Of a DNA stretch of 47,269 nt, positions 1 to 11,180 are shown one piece after another. The notes under the pieces were generated by a model. The model was given only the letters and a program-made list of their open reading frames with translations. It did no database searches and was not told the origin of the DNA. A program made the position numbers and the translations under genes. Each line of letters begins with the position of its first letter. The stretch's first letter is position 1. This stretch comes from Bacteroidales bacterium (lineage in GTDB: Bacteria > Bacteroidota > Bacteroidia > Bacteroidales > P3): assembly GCA_017613375.1 (NCBI GenBank), contig JAGADZ010000033.1:1-47269 (forward strand). The letters run 5' to 3'.

Positions 1-510
1 GGCGACGAACATCACGTTGTTGATTTCCTTAGCGTCCATATCGCGGCGGATTTCAGTACCGTAGATGGTGTTGGTGGGAGTGATGTGGAAGTAGTCAGCG
101 TCGGCTGGAACGGTCCATCCCTTCGGGATGTAGCTGTAAGTCTTGTCCTCGCTGCTGGCAACGATAACGGTCTCACCAAAGTTCTTAGCCTCTTTGGCAG
201 CCTTCTTTGCCCAAACACCAGTCTGCAGATAAGCAGCTTTCTTGTTGAGGAGGTTGGCAGGAACATCCATGAAGCCGGTGCTGGCACCGCCACCGAGGAA
301 AAGAATCTCGTACTCAGCGGGGATATTCAGCAGGTCGCGCCAGAGTTGGCGAGTTTCTTCCATGGTACGCTCCCAACCGGGGGTACGGTGAGAGATTTCG
401 AGAAGACCGATACCGGTGTTGTCGAAATCGCGGATGGCATTGATGGTGGACTCAATGGCCTCTTTTGGCAGGACGCAAGGACCCGCATTGAAATTATAAG
501 CTGTTTTCAT
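1..510 (-). CDS. serC: Phosphoserine aminotransferase, N-terminal part (cut by window edge)
   Basis: PLP enzyme that converts 3-phosphohydroxypyruvate plus glutamate to phosphoserine in serine synthesis; it also acts in the pyridoxal phosphate pathway in some bacteria. The reverse complement reads open for 170 codons from ATG 508-510 to the window edge, about half of the usual ~360 residues. The N terminus MKTAYNFNAGP is typical of the family, followed by HRTPGWE (41-47), the phosphate-binding loop GGGAST (73-78), TGVW (97-100) and ITPTNTIYGTEI near residue 145. The PLP lysine would lie beyond the edge. A -7 promoter element lies 70 nt upstream of the start. Third codon positions are rich in G and C, as expected for a well-expressed gene. 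Confidence 0.95.
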   Translation of the reverse strand, partial: MKTAYNFNAGPCVLPKEAIESTINAIRDFDNTGIGLLEISHRTPGWERTMEETRQLWRDLLNIPAEYEILFLGGGASTGFMDVPANLLNKKAAYLQTGVWAKKAAKEAKNFGETVIVASSEDKTYSYIPKGWTVPADADYFHITPTNTIYGTEIRRDMDAKEINNVMFVA

Positions 511-579
511 TTTGTTTTTTTTATTTAAGAATTTATATTTAAATTATTTATACTTCAAATAGACTTTTTTAACAGACTA

Positions 580-587
580 CAAAGGTA
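580..587 (-). promoter_or_regulatory. -7 promoter element for serC
   Basis: On the minus strand this reads TACCTTTG, an exact match to the Bacteroidota -7 consensus TAnnTTTG, about 70 nt before the serC ATG. No clear -33 TTTG is seen at the usual 19-21 nt spacing. Confidence 0.5.
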
Positions 588-1075
588 CGTCTTTTTTATA
601 ATATATGGTAATTATTCAATAATATTTTTTTCAAAAATCATTGATACGAGAAAAAAAAGAACAAAATCCAAAATAGCATGAAAAAAAAATTTTTTTCTCA
701 TTAATTTTTGGGATATCCCAATGTTGATTTCTGGTAATAAAAATAGAAAAACAATGTAAATCTGACATATAATAACCACAGTCCTTTAAAGCGACTCTAT
801 AAATCAAAATATTACAACAACAAAGTGTCTTTCAGCAAAATACAAAATCATATCTTAATATGGATTTCTAAAACAATCAATTAAAAATTCAACAAAAAGA
901 GTGCAAAAAAATCGCAAAAAAAATCAAAAAAATTTTTTTGTTTTAAAATAAAATTGTATCTTTAAAGGCGAAAAAACGATAATGTATTAATAAATTATTG
1001 TGCGATAAGAAATTTTGGAATCATTACATATTACCATATAATCAATACCGAAATCGTTTAATAAAAAAAAACAAA

Positions 1076-1134
1076 TCGTGCAAATTTTTTTTTCAAATTA
1101 CGTGAATTTTTTTTGTTAGAAATTTGCATCACGA
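1076..1134. repeat. Imperfect inverted repeat upstream of dnaA
   Basis: The left arm TCGTGCAAATTT (1076-1087) matches the complement of the right arm AAATTTGCATCACGA (1120-1134), apart from two or three extra bases in the right arm. The ~32-nt spacer is T-rich. The arms lie 58-116 nt before the dnaA ATG and the right arm covers a possible -7 element, so it could be an operator or a leader RNA structure. Function is inferred only. Confidence 0.35.
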
Positions 1135-1191
1135 ACAACAGAAAGTTCTATTTATATAAGTGTTGTAAAATCATATTGAAACATATACTGA

Positions 1192-2640
1192 ATGATGCAA
1201 AATTATAAAACCGTTTGGTCAAACTGCCTGCAGATTATAAAAGACAATCTCGGACCCAACAACGAACAAGTTTTCCGTACATGGTTCGAGCCTATTGTCC
1301 CTATCCAGCTTGAGGATAATGTGCTGACGATACAAGTGCCAAGTCAATTCTTCTACGAATGGCTGGAAGAGCATTTTATCGATCTGCTGAAGCGCACTAT
1401 TCGCCTTCAGTTAGGGCCTAACGGCATGCTCAAATACAGCATTCTTATGGACACGAGTATCGCTGGCACCCCTATCACCACCAGTATTCCGTCATCCGGA
1501 AAACAGGCAACCTATAACAGAGCCAAGGAAATGCCTCTTGTGGTGAATTCCGACGACAACCACCGTGAGATTCCGAATCCGTTCGTTCTTCCCGGTATTC
1601 AGAAGGTCAAAATCAATTCCCAACTGAACGGGAACTACACGCTTGAGAATTTTGTCGAAGGCGACTGCAACCGTCTTGCACGTGCAGCAGGCTACGCCGT
1701 GGCAGAGAACCCTGGCAGAACTTCTTTCAATCCCTTGCTGCTTCATGGCGGTGTAGGACTTGGAAAGACCCATCTGGCTCATGCTATAGGAATCAAGACC
1801 AAGGAAAAACATCCTGACATCACTGTGCTATACGTCACCTCGGAACAGTTCCTTCAACAGTATGTGGAATCTGTAAAGAACAAGAACACCAACGATTTCA
1901 TCCATTTTTACGAACTGGTAGACTTCCTTATTCTTGACGACATTCAGTTTTGGACAAGCAAAGGGGTACACACTCAAGAAGCTTTCTTCCACATTTTCAA
2001 CTATCTGCATCAGAAAAACCGTCAAATCATCATTACCAGCGACAAAGCACCATCCGAGATGGGTTCTTTGGAACCGCGTCTGCTGTCACGTCTGAAATGG
2101 GGCCTCTCTGCCGACCTTAGCACACCTGATGTCAGCACCCGTATCGCCATCCTGAAACAGAAACTGGATAACGACGGAATCGAAATGCCGGAAGACGTGA
2201 TAGAATACATTGCCTATAACATCGACACCAATATCCGCGAACTGGAGGGTGCTTTGGTTTCCCTTATTGCACAATCGTCTCTGAACCACCGTCAAATCAC
2301 CATCGAGCTCGCCAAACAGATGATAGACAAGTTTGTAAAGAGTACCTCACGTGAAATTACAATAGATTATATTCAGAGAGTTGTATGCGACTACTTCAAA
2401 CTGCCATTGGACAGCATTCAATCACCCACACGCAAGCGTGAAATTGTCCAAGCGCGTCAGTTGACAATGTATTTTGCGAAAAAACTCACAAAATCGTCCC
2501 TTGCAATTATCGGCCTACAATGCGGCAACAAAGACCACGCCACCGTGCTCCACGCTTGCAAAACCGTGGCAAATCTTAACGAAACAGACAAACAGTTCCA
2601 TTTCTGGGTCGACGAACTTGAGAAGAAAATACGGGAGTAA
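1192..2640 (+). CDS. dnaA: Chromosomal replication initiator protein DnaA
   Basis: ATP-dependent initiator that binds origin DnaA boxes, opens the AT-rich duplex and loads helicase. The 482 residues have the normal domain order: domain I (about 1-90), a variable linker, the AAA+ domain with Walker A GGVGLGKTH (186-194) and Walker B LILDD (246-250), and the C-terminal helix-turn-helix domain with the DnaA signature GNKDHATVLHACKTV near 447-461. The start is ATG 1192; a second ATG follows immediately (1195), so the protein may begin one residue later. The flavin reductase-like gene starts 6 nt after the stop, so the two are probably co-transcribed. Confidence 0.97.
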   Translation: MMQNYKTVWSNCLQIIKDNLGPNNEQVFRTWFEPIVPIQLEDNVLTIQVPSQFFYEWLEEHFIDLLKRTIRLQLGPNGMLKYSILMDTSIAGTPITTSIPSSGKQATYNRAKEMPLVVNSDDNHREIPNPFVLPGIQKVKINSQLNGNYTLENFVEGDCNRLARAAGYAVAENPGRTSFNPLLLHGGVGLGKTHLAHAIGIKTKEKHPDITVLYVTSEQFLQQYVESVKNKNTNDFIHFYELVDFLILDDIQFWTSKGVHTQEAFFHIFNYLHQKNRQIIITSDKAPSEMGSLEPRLLSRLKWGLSADLSTPDVSTRIAILKQKLDNDGIEMPEDVIEYIAYNIDTNIRELEGALVSLIAQSSLNHRQITIELAKQMIDKFVKSTSREITIDYIQRVVCDYFKLPLDSIQSPTRKREIVQARQLTMYFAKKLTKSSLAIIGLQCGNKDHATVLHACKTVANLNETDKQFHFWVDELEKKIRE

Positions 2641-2646
2641 GTCATC

Positions 2647-3216
2647 ATGGGAAAGATTTCTTTCAAGCCGGGAACAATGATTTATCCCCTGCCTGCCGTA
2701 ATGGTCAGTTGCGGCGACACAGCAGAGAACTACAATATCATTACCATTGCATGGACGGGCACTATTTGCAGTGACCCGCCCATGTGCTATATATCAATAC
2801 GTAAAGAACGACATTCATACGGTATCATCTCTCGCACACGTGAATTTGTCATCAATCTCACCACAGAAGACCTGGCCAGAGCCACAGATTGGTGCGGTGT
2901 CAGAAGCGGCCGTGACTTCAACAAATTCAACGAGATGCATCTGACTCCTGAAACCGCTCAAATAGTAAAGGCTCCTCTTATCGCCGAATCGCCGCTGAAT
3001 ATCGAATGCCAAGTGGTCGAAATCAAGGAACTCGGCAGTCACGATATGTTTATCGCCAATGTTGTAGCGATAAATGCTGAAGAGAAACTGATAGACAAAA
3101 CAACAGGGGCATTCCAATTTAACCACACGGGTCCTCTGGCTTTTTCCCACGGGAAATACTATGGTCTTGGCGAGAAAATAGGAAGCTTCGGATTTTCAGT
3201 AAAAAAGAAACGGTAA
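2647..3216 (+). CDS. Flavin reductase-like FMN-binding protein
   Basis: A 189-residue protein of the flavin reductase-like split-barrel family (flavoredoxin type). Members bind FMN and reduce it or shuttle electrons; the partner cannot be told from sequence. The recognisable N-terminal stretch includes PLPAVMVSCG (about 14-23) and NIITIAWTGTICSDPP (about 30-45), where FMN phosphate contacts usually lie, followed by the family pattern of a short strand, RHSY and FVINL. Single domain, no signal peptide, so cytoplasmic. It begins 6 nt after dnaA and ends inside a hairpin terminator, which makes dnaA plus this gene a two-gene unit. Physiological role unknown. Confidence 0.85.
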   Translation: MGKISFKPGTMIYPLPAVMVSCGDTAENYNIITIAWTGTICSDPPMCYISIRKERHSYGIISRTREFVINLTTEDLARATDWCGVRSGRDFNKFNEMHLTPETAQIVKAPLIAESPLNIECQVVEIKELGSHDMFIANVVAINAEEKLIDKTTGAFQFNHTGPLAFSHGKYYGLGEKIGSFGFSVKKKR

Positions 3217-3246
3217 AATATTTTTTCACTTTTACCGTTTTTTTTT
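3208..3246 (+). terminator. Rho-independent terminator after the flavin reductase-like gene
   Basis: Perfect 11-bp stem AAACGGTAAAA (3208-3218) / TTTTACCGTTT (3230-3240), an 11-nt loop, then a T run 3241-3246. The left arm includes the last codons and the stop of the upstream gene. Confidence 0.85.
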
Positions 3247-3278
3247 ATTTGAACAATCTTTCATATAATTACAACATC

Positions 3279-4208
3279 ATGAAAATAGCATGTGTAGAGC
3301 CGTTAGGCATAAGCAAAGAACACTTTGAAGAACTCCGTTCTGAATTCTTGAATTCAGGGCACGATTTTTCATACTTCATGGACCGCAAAGAAGACGAAGA
3401 CTCTCTGATAAAGAGAATGAAAGACTGTGACATCGCAATCATTTCAAACATCAAACTTCGCAAAGAGGTCCTTTCCGAATGCAAACAATTGAAGATGCTT
3501 TCAGTGGCTTTCACAGGTCTTGACCACATAGATCTTGATTACTGCAAAAGAAACAACATCACAGTATGCAATGCAGCTGGATACTCGACAACAGCCGTAA
3601 GCGAATTGTCCATAGGCCTAATGATTGATGTTATGCGAAAAATCACCGAATTAGACCATGTTACACGAAATGGCGGAACTCGTGGCTCTTTCCTTGGAAA
3701 AGAATTACGTGGAAAGACTGTTGGCGTTGTCGGAACCGGTGCCATAGGTACTGCAACCATAAAACTTCTTCTGGCTTTTGGATGCCATGTCGTGGCATAC
3801 AACCGCAGCAAACATGACGATGTCGTTGCCATGGGCATAGAATATGTCTCCCTTGACGAATTACTGAAACAGAGTGACATCATAACACTGCATGTGCCTA
3901 TGACCTCTGAAACCCATCATTTGATTGGTGCAAGAGAGTTATCTCTGATGAAACACAGTGCCATATTGATAAACACCGCACGCGGCAATGTCGTTGACAT
4001 AGACGCTCTTGCAAAAGCGTTAAAAGAAAACGCCATTGCCGGTGCCGGAATAGATGTCTATGAAGCCGAACCGCCTCTACCCTTAGAGCATCCGCTGACC
4101 AAAGCCCCGAACTGTGTTCTTGTCCCTCACATAGGATATGCTTCACGCGAAGCTTTTGACATCCGTGCCGACATCGTGATTGACAATGTAAAAAACTTTT
4201 TGAAATAG
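3279..4208 (+). CDS. D-2-hydroxyacid dehydrogenase (NAD-dependent)
   Basis: Member of the D-isomer-specific 2-hydroxyacid dehydrogenase family, which interconverts 2-oxoacids and D-2-hydroxyacids with NAD(P)H. The 309 residues show the Rossmann motif GVVGTGAIG (149-157), the substrate and catalytic arginine in TARG (R235), the acidic catalytic region DVYEAEP (259-265) and the catalytic histidine in VPHIGYAS (H284). The substrate (glycerate, hydroxypyruvate, lactate or other) cannot be assigned. ATG 3279 is preferred over an in-frame TTG at 3249, because the protein then starts MKIACVEP directly at the first strand. The C10 peptidase gene starts 20 nt after the stop. Confidence 0.9.
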   Translation: MKIACVEPLGISKEHFEELRSEFLNSGHDFSYFMDRKEDEDSLIKRMKDCDIAIISNIKLRKEVLSECKQLKMLSVAFTGLDHIDLDYCKRNNITVCNAAGYSTTAVSELSIGLMIDVMRKITELDHVTRNGGTRGSFLGKELRGKTVGVVGTGAIGTATIKLLLAFGCHVVAYNRSKHDDVVAMGIEYVSLDELLKQSDIITLHVPMTSETHHLIGARELSLMKHSAILINTARGNVVDIDALAKALKENAIAGAGIDVYEAEPPLPLEHPLTKAPNCVLVPHIGYASREAFDIRADIVIDNVKNFLK

Positions 4209-4228
4209 ACAATCAATAACATTTAGTC

Positions 4229-6604
4229 ATGAAAAGAATACTTCTTTTCGTTCTTGCAGCCTTGACCTGCAACATTTTGCAAGCCCTGCCTGTTGACTCA
4301 AAAACAGCTTTACAGGCTGCCAAGAATTACCTCGCCGCCAACGAGAGCGGAAAAGCGGAATGCTCCCTTACGCTATACAGTACCTGGTATGGAAGCAGCA
4401 ACAAGGCGTTGATGTATGTCTTCAATATCGACACCACTGGTTTTATAATCATGGCTGCCGACGATGCCGTGTCGCCTGTTGTAGGTTATTCGCTGAACGG
4501 TGCATACGACAGCACTACAGCTCCTGACAATCTGAAAGGATGGCTTATGGGCTATCTTGTCGACATGGATGCTTTCCTTGCCAGCGAACATCTTTCTGAA
4601 GAGACATTACAGCAACAGTCTGAGTGGGTCACTGAGTGGGTCGCATTACGTCAGGGAAACAGACAATACTATGCGGCAAAAGGCACCAAAGGTGTGTCTG
4701 CTCTTGTCAACACCCACTGGAGCCAAGGTAGCGGCTACAACAACTATTGCCCTATTTATCAAGGTCATCATGCTGTCACCGGATGCGTCGCGACAGCCAT
4801 GGCTCAGATAATCAGATACCACAGTTATCCTAATACCGGTTTCTATCACCACTCCTATTCACATGAAGTTTATGGAGGCTTGTCTGTAAGATTTGACACG
4901 GCACACTATGATTACACAAAGATGCCTGTTTCTGTGAATGCTTACTCTCCTGCCGACGAACAGCACGAAGTGTCGCAGTTGTGTTATCATTGCGGCATAG
5001 CCGTAAATATGGAGTATGAGCATGCCGGTCACACATCAGGAAGCGGTGCATTTAGCCAAGCCGTACCTGAAGCATTTTTGTTCTTTGGCTACGCCAACAG
5101 CTATTACCTTGCCAAACATACAGTAAGCAATGAGGTATGGGATTCCCTGCTACATCATGACCTTGACAGACATCTACCTGTATACTATAGTGGCACATCC
5201 TCCAGTGGCGGTCATGCCTTTGTATGCGATGGATACAACAACAGCGGAAAATACCACTTCAATTTCGGATGGGGTGGTTCTGGCGATGGATATTACTCAT
5301 TGACAAGTGTCAATGGTTTCTCCGCCGGACAGGCAGCCGTTTTCAATATATCACCTTCTGGTATCGGGGCTCTTCTCGACACCGTATACATTGACGCCAA
5401 TGGTCACGGAGACGGTTCTTCTTGGGAAAACGCCAATCCCAATCTTGTAGACGCCATAATACTGAGAGGTCTGTACAAAGACGGCTCCATATGGGTAAAA
5501 TCCGGCACCTACTACGGAAACACCGAATCTGATGCCGCATTCACAATGAGGCCAGGTGTGAATGTCTATGGCGGATTCAGCGGCACAGAACAAAGCATTG
5601 ACGAACGTAATCCCAATGCTGCTCCTTCTATCATGAGTGGACGCGGGGAAAGACAAGTGATGTCTATTATCGGGCTCAACAAGACAACAAGACTCAACAG
5701 GATGACCCTCGCAGACGGATACGCTCCGGCAAATTCTGCATTAGAAATGATTACGAATCTCTTATTGGAGTTCTGCGTCATCGAGAACAACAGATGCTCA
5801 GATCCTAACAATGCGGCAGTATTTACAAACGGTGCCACAATGCTTAACTGTATAGTACGCAACAACCATTGCGGAGGCGTCATACTTTCTGGCGGAAATA
5901 TCAAGAACAGCCTAATTATGCATAACGAAAATTATGGCATTCAGACTTTTTACGGAAATAGCATAAACTGTAACATTGTAAGCAATCTCGGTTACGGAAT
6001 CCTAAACAACGATTCTGAAGCCACCATCCGCAACTGTGTGATATGGAACAACGACACCTCTGTATCCCCCATTATGAACAATTTGTTTTTCTGTGCTGTA
6101 GAAGGTTTTGAAAGCATAGACTCCAACAGCAATATCGGACTAAGCAGTGAAAACAATCCCTCCGAAGGTTATGGTCCAAACTTTGTAGACCCATCAACTA
6201 CCCGAGGACCTGTAACACAGACTGGAGACTGGCACTTACAGCATGGCTCAATCCTTATCAATGCCGGAGACACCCTACTCACAGGCGTATATTTCAGTGA
6301 TTTGGACAACAACTCTCGAGTACGCGACGGTCGTATCGATATAGGATGTTATGAAAGTATCCCCAATAGTTTCATACAGAACGATTATTTCTCAAAAATC
6401 AAAATATATCCCAATCCGGCAAGTGAAAGCATTAGTGTAGAAGGGCTTAACGGAGCGTCTACCATATTCGACATCACAGGACACCTGATTATGTCTATTA
6501 ATTTTAATGGGAGCAACACCAGAATAGACATAAGCACCCTTCATCCAGGGCTCTATCTACTCCGGGACAAAGACGGCAACACTGCAAGATTTATAAAGCA
6601 ATAA
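4229..6604 (+). CDS. Secreted C10-family (streptopain-like) cysteine peptidase with beta-helix region and T9SS type A tail
   Basis: A 791-residue exported protease. Order: signal peptide (1-19, cleaved near LQAL); Spi/SpeB-type propeptide with GFIIMAADDAVSPVVGYS (71-88); C10 catalytic domain with nucleophile Cys186 in TGCVATAMAQ and histidine H329 in GGHAFVCDGY, followed by the FGWGGSGDGYY motif; then a middle region from about 385 with IDANGHGDGSSWENA and repeated short N-rich turns that looks like a right-handed beta-helix; and a C-terminal type A sorting domain starting KIYPNPASESISVEG and ending near FIKQ. The protein should cross the outer membrane by T9SS and be surface-anchored or released. 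The beta-helix between protease and tail may bind glycans; that is inference. A strong terminator follows. Confidence 0.92.
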   Translation: MKRILLFVLAALTCNILQALPVDSKTALQAAKNYLAANESGKAECSLTLYSTWYGSSNKALMYVFNIDTTGFIIMAADDAVSPVVGYSLNGAYDSTTAPDNLKGWLMGYLVDMDAFLASEHLSEETLQQQSEWVTEWVALRQGNRQYYAAKGTKGVSALVNTHWSQGSGYNNYCPIYQGHHAVTGCVATAMAQIIRYHSYPNTGFYHHSYSHEVYGGLSVRFDTAHYDYTKMPVSVNAYSPADEQHEVSQLCYHCGIAVNMEYEHAGHTSGSGAFSQAVPEAFLFFGYANSYYLAKHTVSNEVWDSLLHHDLDRHLPVYYSGTSSSGGHAFVCDGYNNSGKYHFNFGWGGSGDGYYSLTSVNGFSAGQAAVFNISPSGIGALLDTVYIDANGHGDGSSWENANPNLVDAIILRGLYKDGSIWVKSGTYYGNTESDAAFTMRPGVNVYGGFSGTEQSIDERNPNAAPSIMSGRGERQVMSIIGLNKTTRLNRMTLADGYAPANSALEMITNLLLEFCVIENNRCSDPNNAAVFTNGATMLNCIVRNNHCGGVILSGGNIKNSLIMHNENYGIQTFYGNSINCNIVSNLGYGILNNDSEATIRNCVIWNNDTSVSPIMNNLFFCAVEGFESIDSNSNIGLSSENNPSEGYGPNFVDPSTTRGPVTQTGDWHLQHGSILINAGDTLLTGVYFSDLDNNSRVRDGRIDIGCYESIPNSFIQNDYFSKIKIYPNPASESISVEGLNGASTIFDITGHLIMSINFNGSNTRIDISTLHPGLYLLRDKDGNTARFIKQ

Positions 6605-6621
6605 ACGGTTTATTATAATAC

Positions 6622-6657
6622 AAAAAGGAGATGAGGTCGAGCCTCATCTCCTTTTTT
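6622..6657. terminator. Bidirectional terminator between convergent genes
   Basis: GGAGATGAGG (6627-6636), loop TCGAG, CCTCATCTCC (6642-6651), with an A run before and a T run (6652-6657) after. It can serve the C10 peptidase (plus) and the aminotransferase (minus). Confidence 0.9.
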
Positions 6658-6681
6658 GTTAAATAACATTTGACCCAAGAT

Positions 6682-7998
6682 TTACTTCACCGGGTGATCT
6701 TCATGGAATTTTTCCAGACGGACTTTGAGGTCCGGGAACTGGTCGCGTTGGACGAGAGCGACACAAGCTCGAATACCTTGTTTGTGACTGCCCGTGATAT
6801 CAAGAGCGATAGCACTGATACCGTAACGGATAAGTTCATTGAGGAGTTCCACACCATCTATTCCGGGATAGCAGAATGTGAAGTAGAAACCATCTCCGAT
6901 ATCCTCGCCCATATCCTTGTCATATACGATATAGAAGCCATTGTCGGTAAAGAGTTTCTTCATGATTCCTGCTTTCTCGCCGTATTCTTTAATATCATTA
7001 ACGAAATTGAAAGTACCGTCGTTGGCACCCTTTAGCATGGCAGCCATAGCATATTGTACGCTATGAGCCGTACCTGACGAAAGGCAATAGAGCGTTCCGA
7101 AAATCAAAGCACGGCCAAGCTGAGTCTGGCTATAATAACGTGCCAAATCAGGGCACTCCATATTAAAAAGTTTAGGGCTGCATATCATCATTGCGATACG
7201 TTCTCCAGCGTAGCTGAAACTCTTGGAGCCGCTAATCATCAAGACATAACGATCAGTATACTTTGCAACCGTCGGTTGGAAAGGAGCCTTGCCCGGGACG
7301 CTGTAGTCCTTGCGGAAGTCCATAAGGAAATAAGCATCATCCTCAAGGACAACAACACCATACTTGTTAGCCATCTCACCAATAATCTTCAGTTCGTGAT
7401 CTGTGAAACAGAACCAGGCCGGATTATTGGGGCTGCTGTAAATAAGACACGCGACATCACCATCATGCAGTTCTTCCTCAAGTTTATCACGCAGTTTGTC
7501 GCCACGGTATTCATACACGTCGAAAGTTTTCATGGGAATGCCAAGAACACGGCATTGCTGTTTCTGGACAGGGAATCCCGGGTCAATGAAGAGTACTTTT
7601 GTTTTTTTGGCATCGTAGCGAGTCAACGTCAGAAAACTAGCGAAACCGGCCTGCATGGAACCCACTGTTGGAACGCAGCAGTCTGGAGTCACATCGATGT
7701 CAAGGAAGTTCTTAACGAAGCGTGCTGCCTCTTTCTTGAAATCCGCGGTACCATATATTTCAGGATATATGGAAGCCACGCCACTGCGTAGAGCCTCTAT
7801 TTGAGCCTCAACACCGACCTTGGGTGCAGGAAGTCCAGGGATACCCATCTCCATCTTGACGAAACGGATACCCGTCTCAGTCTCCACATCCTGAATCATC
7901 TTACGCATTTCGCGGATGCTGGCCTTGCCTGGGTTCTTTATCTTGTTTTCGGCGGCGATTCTGTCAATCACCTCTTTCTGTATTGGTATTTGTGACAT
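6682..7998 (-). CDS. PLP-dependent aminotransferase, class I/II
   Basis: A 438-residue fold-type I aminotransferase. PLP landmarks are the phosphate-loop region GSMQAG (113-118), NNPAW (191-195), the aspartate pair in VLEDDAYF (216-223) and the Schiff-base lysine K259 in SGSKSFSYAGERIAM. The N-terminal ~45 residues, rich in charged helix, precede the substrate motif GIPGLPAPKVGVEA. The amino donor and acceptor cannot be named from sequence. The gene starts 9 nt after the porD stop, so the two are likely one transcript, although no functional link is obvious. It ends at a bidirectional terminator. Confidence 0.9.
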   Translation of the reverse strand: MSQIPIQKEVIDRIAAENKIKNPGKASIREMRKMIQDVETETGIRFVKMEMGIPGLPAPKVGVEAQIEALRSGVASIYPEIYGTADFKKEAARFVKNFLDIDVTPDCCVPTVGSMQAGFASFLTLTRYDAKKTKVLFIDPGFPVQKQQCRVLGIPMKTFDVYEYRGDKLRDKLEEELHDGDVACLIYSSPNNPAWFCFTDHELKIIGEMANKYGVVVLEDDAYFLMDFRKDYSVPGKAPFQPTVAKYTDRYVLMISGSKSFSYAGERIAMMICSPKLFNMECPDLARYYSQTQLGRALIFGTLYCLSSGTAHSVQYAMAAMLKGANDGTFNFVNDIKEYGEKAGIMKKLFTDNGFYIVYDKDMGEDIGDGFYFTFCYPGIDGVELLNELIRYGISAIALDITGSHKQGIRACVALVQRDQFPDLKVRLEKFHEDHPVK

Positions 7999-8007
7999 AA
8001 TGTTTTT

Positions 8008-8931
8008 TTATTTAATGTTCCAATCTTTCAACTTTGTAACGTTGATAGGACTTACGTCCTTGATAATATTATAGACCTCCTTTTGCTCATCTTGAGGTGC
8101 TGGAGTAAAAATAGAAACTATCTCTGACATGTTAACATCTATGAACTGAATAACAGATAATAGGTTAGCACGTTTTTTATGCAACTGTTGCAGGTAACGT
8201 AACGATTGAATAATATTCTGACGGGCCTGTGGTTGATCCTTTGTCATCATGTCAAGTCCCAAACGATAGTAATAGTAGTATATGCTATGAATCAATTCAT
8301 AAGTAGAATTAGTATGATTCTCCATAAACCAATATCGAGCCTTCTGTCCATCTTTCGAAGCCCACCCTTTCATGCCTGAAGGTGCAGCAGTCTGTACAAT
8401 AGTACTTGCCATTCCATAAAAAGGCTCGCCTCCATTTGGCCCGAACGAATCGAAATACATTCCCAACATTATGTAGCAATAGTACGCAAGTGTTGACGAC
8501 AGATTGTCGAAATATGTATTTGGGTCAAATTCGAGTTGCTGTGTTTCGTTAAAAGAGAAATAGAAATCATTATTCTCCAAATAGTTGAAGAGTCCAGTGG
8601 TATAATTTGAATTATATACCGGTCTGCGAAGTTGAATAGATAGCTGACCACGAAAATCCGTTGCCGAAGTGCGTTCTGAAAGGACTATGCTGATAGAGCA
8701 GTCAAGCTTCTCATTCTGTTCAAATTCGAGATTCGTCCAACGACGAGTATTTATGAAGTCCTCAATCGTCTGTTTCATTGTCTCGAAAATCTTCAGATCC
8801 GTCGTCTCATACTGTTGTGTGGTGCTCTGAAGTTTCTGATAATTAATAGTAACACCGCACCGGAATTCCTGAGCGCAAACCGATGCGATGGACGCAGTTA
8901 ATAACAACACCATCAACAGTTTTCTACACAT
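8008..8931 (-). CDS. porD: Type IX secretion system protein PorD (DUF4835 family)
   Basis: A 307-residue exported protein with a signal peptide (MCRKLLMVLLLTASIASVCA, cleavage near AQEF). The body matches the DUF4835/PorD pattern: an early QEFRCGVTINYQKLQ segment, the long TxRRWTNLEFE region, and the central NYLENNDFYFSFNETQ and YYCYIMLGMYFDSFGPNGG stretches. PorD is reported as needed for T9SS function in Porphyromonas; its exact position in the machine is unclear. ATG 8931 is chosen over an upstream in-frame start (8964), because the exact -7 promoter element at 8953-8960 lies inside the longer version. It heads an operon with the aminotransferase. Confidence 0.85.
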   Translation of the reverse strand: MCRKLLMVLLLTASIASVCAQEFRCGVTINYQKLQSTTQQYETTDLKIFETMKQTIEDFINTRRWTNLEFEQNEKLDCSISIVLSERTSATDFRGQLSIQLRRPVYNSNYTTGLFNYLENNDFYFSFNETQQLEFDPNTYFDNLSSTLAYYCYIMLGMYFDSFGPNGGEPFYGMASTIVQTAAPSGMKGWASKDGQKARYWFMENHTNSTYELIHSIYYYYYRLGLDMMTKDQPQARQNIIQSLRYLQQLHKKRANLLSVIQFIDVNMSEIVSIFTPAPQDEQKEVYNIIKDVSPINVTKLKDWNIK

Positions 8932-8952
8932 GAGTCTGTTTTTTTCAATCTG

Positions 8953-8960
8953 CAAAGTTA
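8953..8960 (-). promoter_or_regulatory. -7 promoter element for porD
   Basis: Reads TAACTTTG on the minus strand, an exact TAnnTTTG, 22 nt before the ATG. No clear -33 element. Confidence 0.55.
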
Positions 8961-9094
8961 GCAAAAAAATATCAAAATCCTCGCGTGCATACGAACAATA
9001 GTATAATAGGGTATATTCAGTTGCATTTTACTCGTTGTATTACAATAACTTGAATTACTAAAATATTTTTTCACACTTTGTTGATAATTCTTAA

Positions 9095-11122
<2,028 letters not shown>

Positions 11123-11180
11123 TGATATTGACATCCAACCAATCTGATTATTCTAAAAATTCGGACAAAACAAAAACAAC

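Larger units (their letters stand above)
511..1191. other. AT-rich gene-free region between serC and dnaA
   Basis: 681 nt with long A and T tracts and no plausible coding frame. It lies between divergent serC and dnaA and must hold both promoters. The strongest dnaA -7-like match is TATCTTTA at 957-964 (one mismatch to TAnnTTTG), preceded by TTTG at 937-940 with a short spacer of 16. A second is GAAATTTG at 1119-1126. A chromosomal origin beside dnaA is possible given the AT content, but I find no exact DnaA box (TTATCCACA or its complement); the nearest, ATAACCACA near 773, has two mismatches. Confidence 0.5.

Noticed and set aside
85-528. Plus-strand open frame of 147 codons
   Set aside because: Antisense to serC, which has clear family motifs on the other strand; the frame has no domain and no promoter.
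771-782. Possible DnaA box near ATAACCACA
   Set aside because: Two mismatches from TTATCCACA and isolated; not enough to call an origin.
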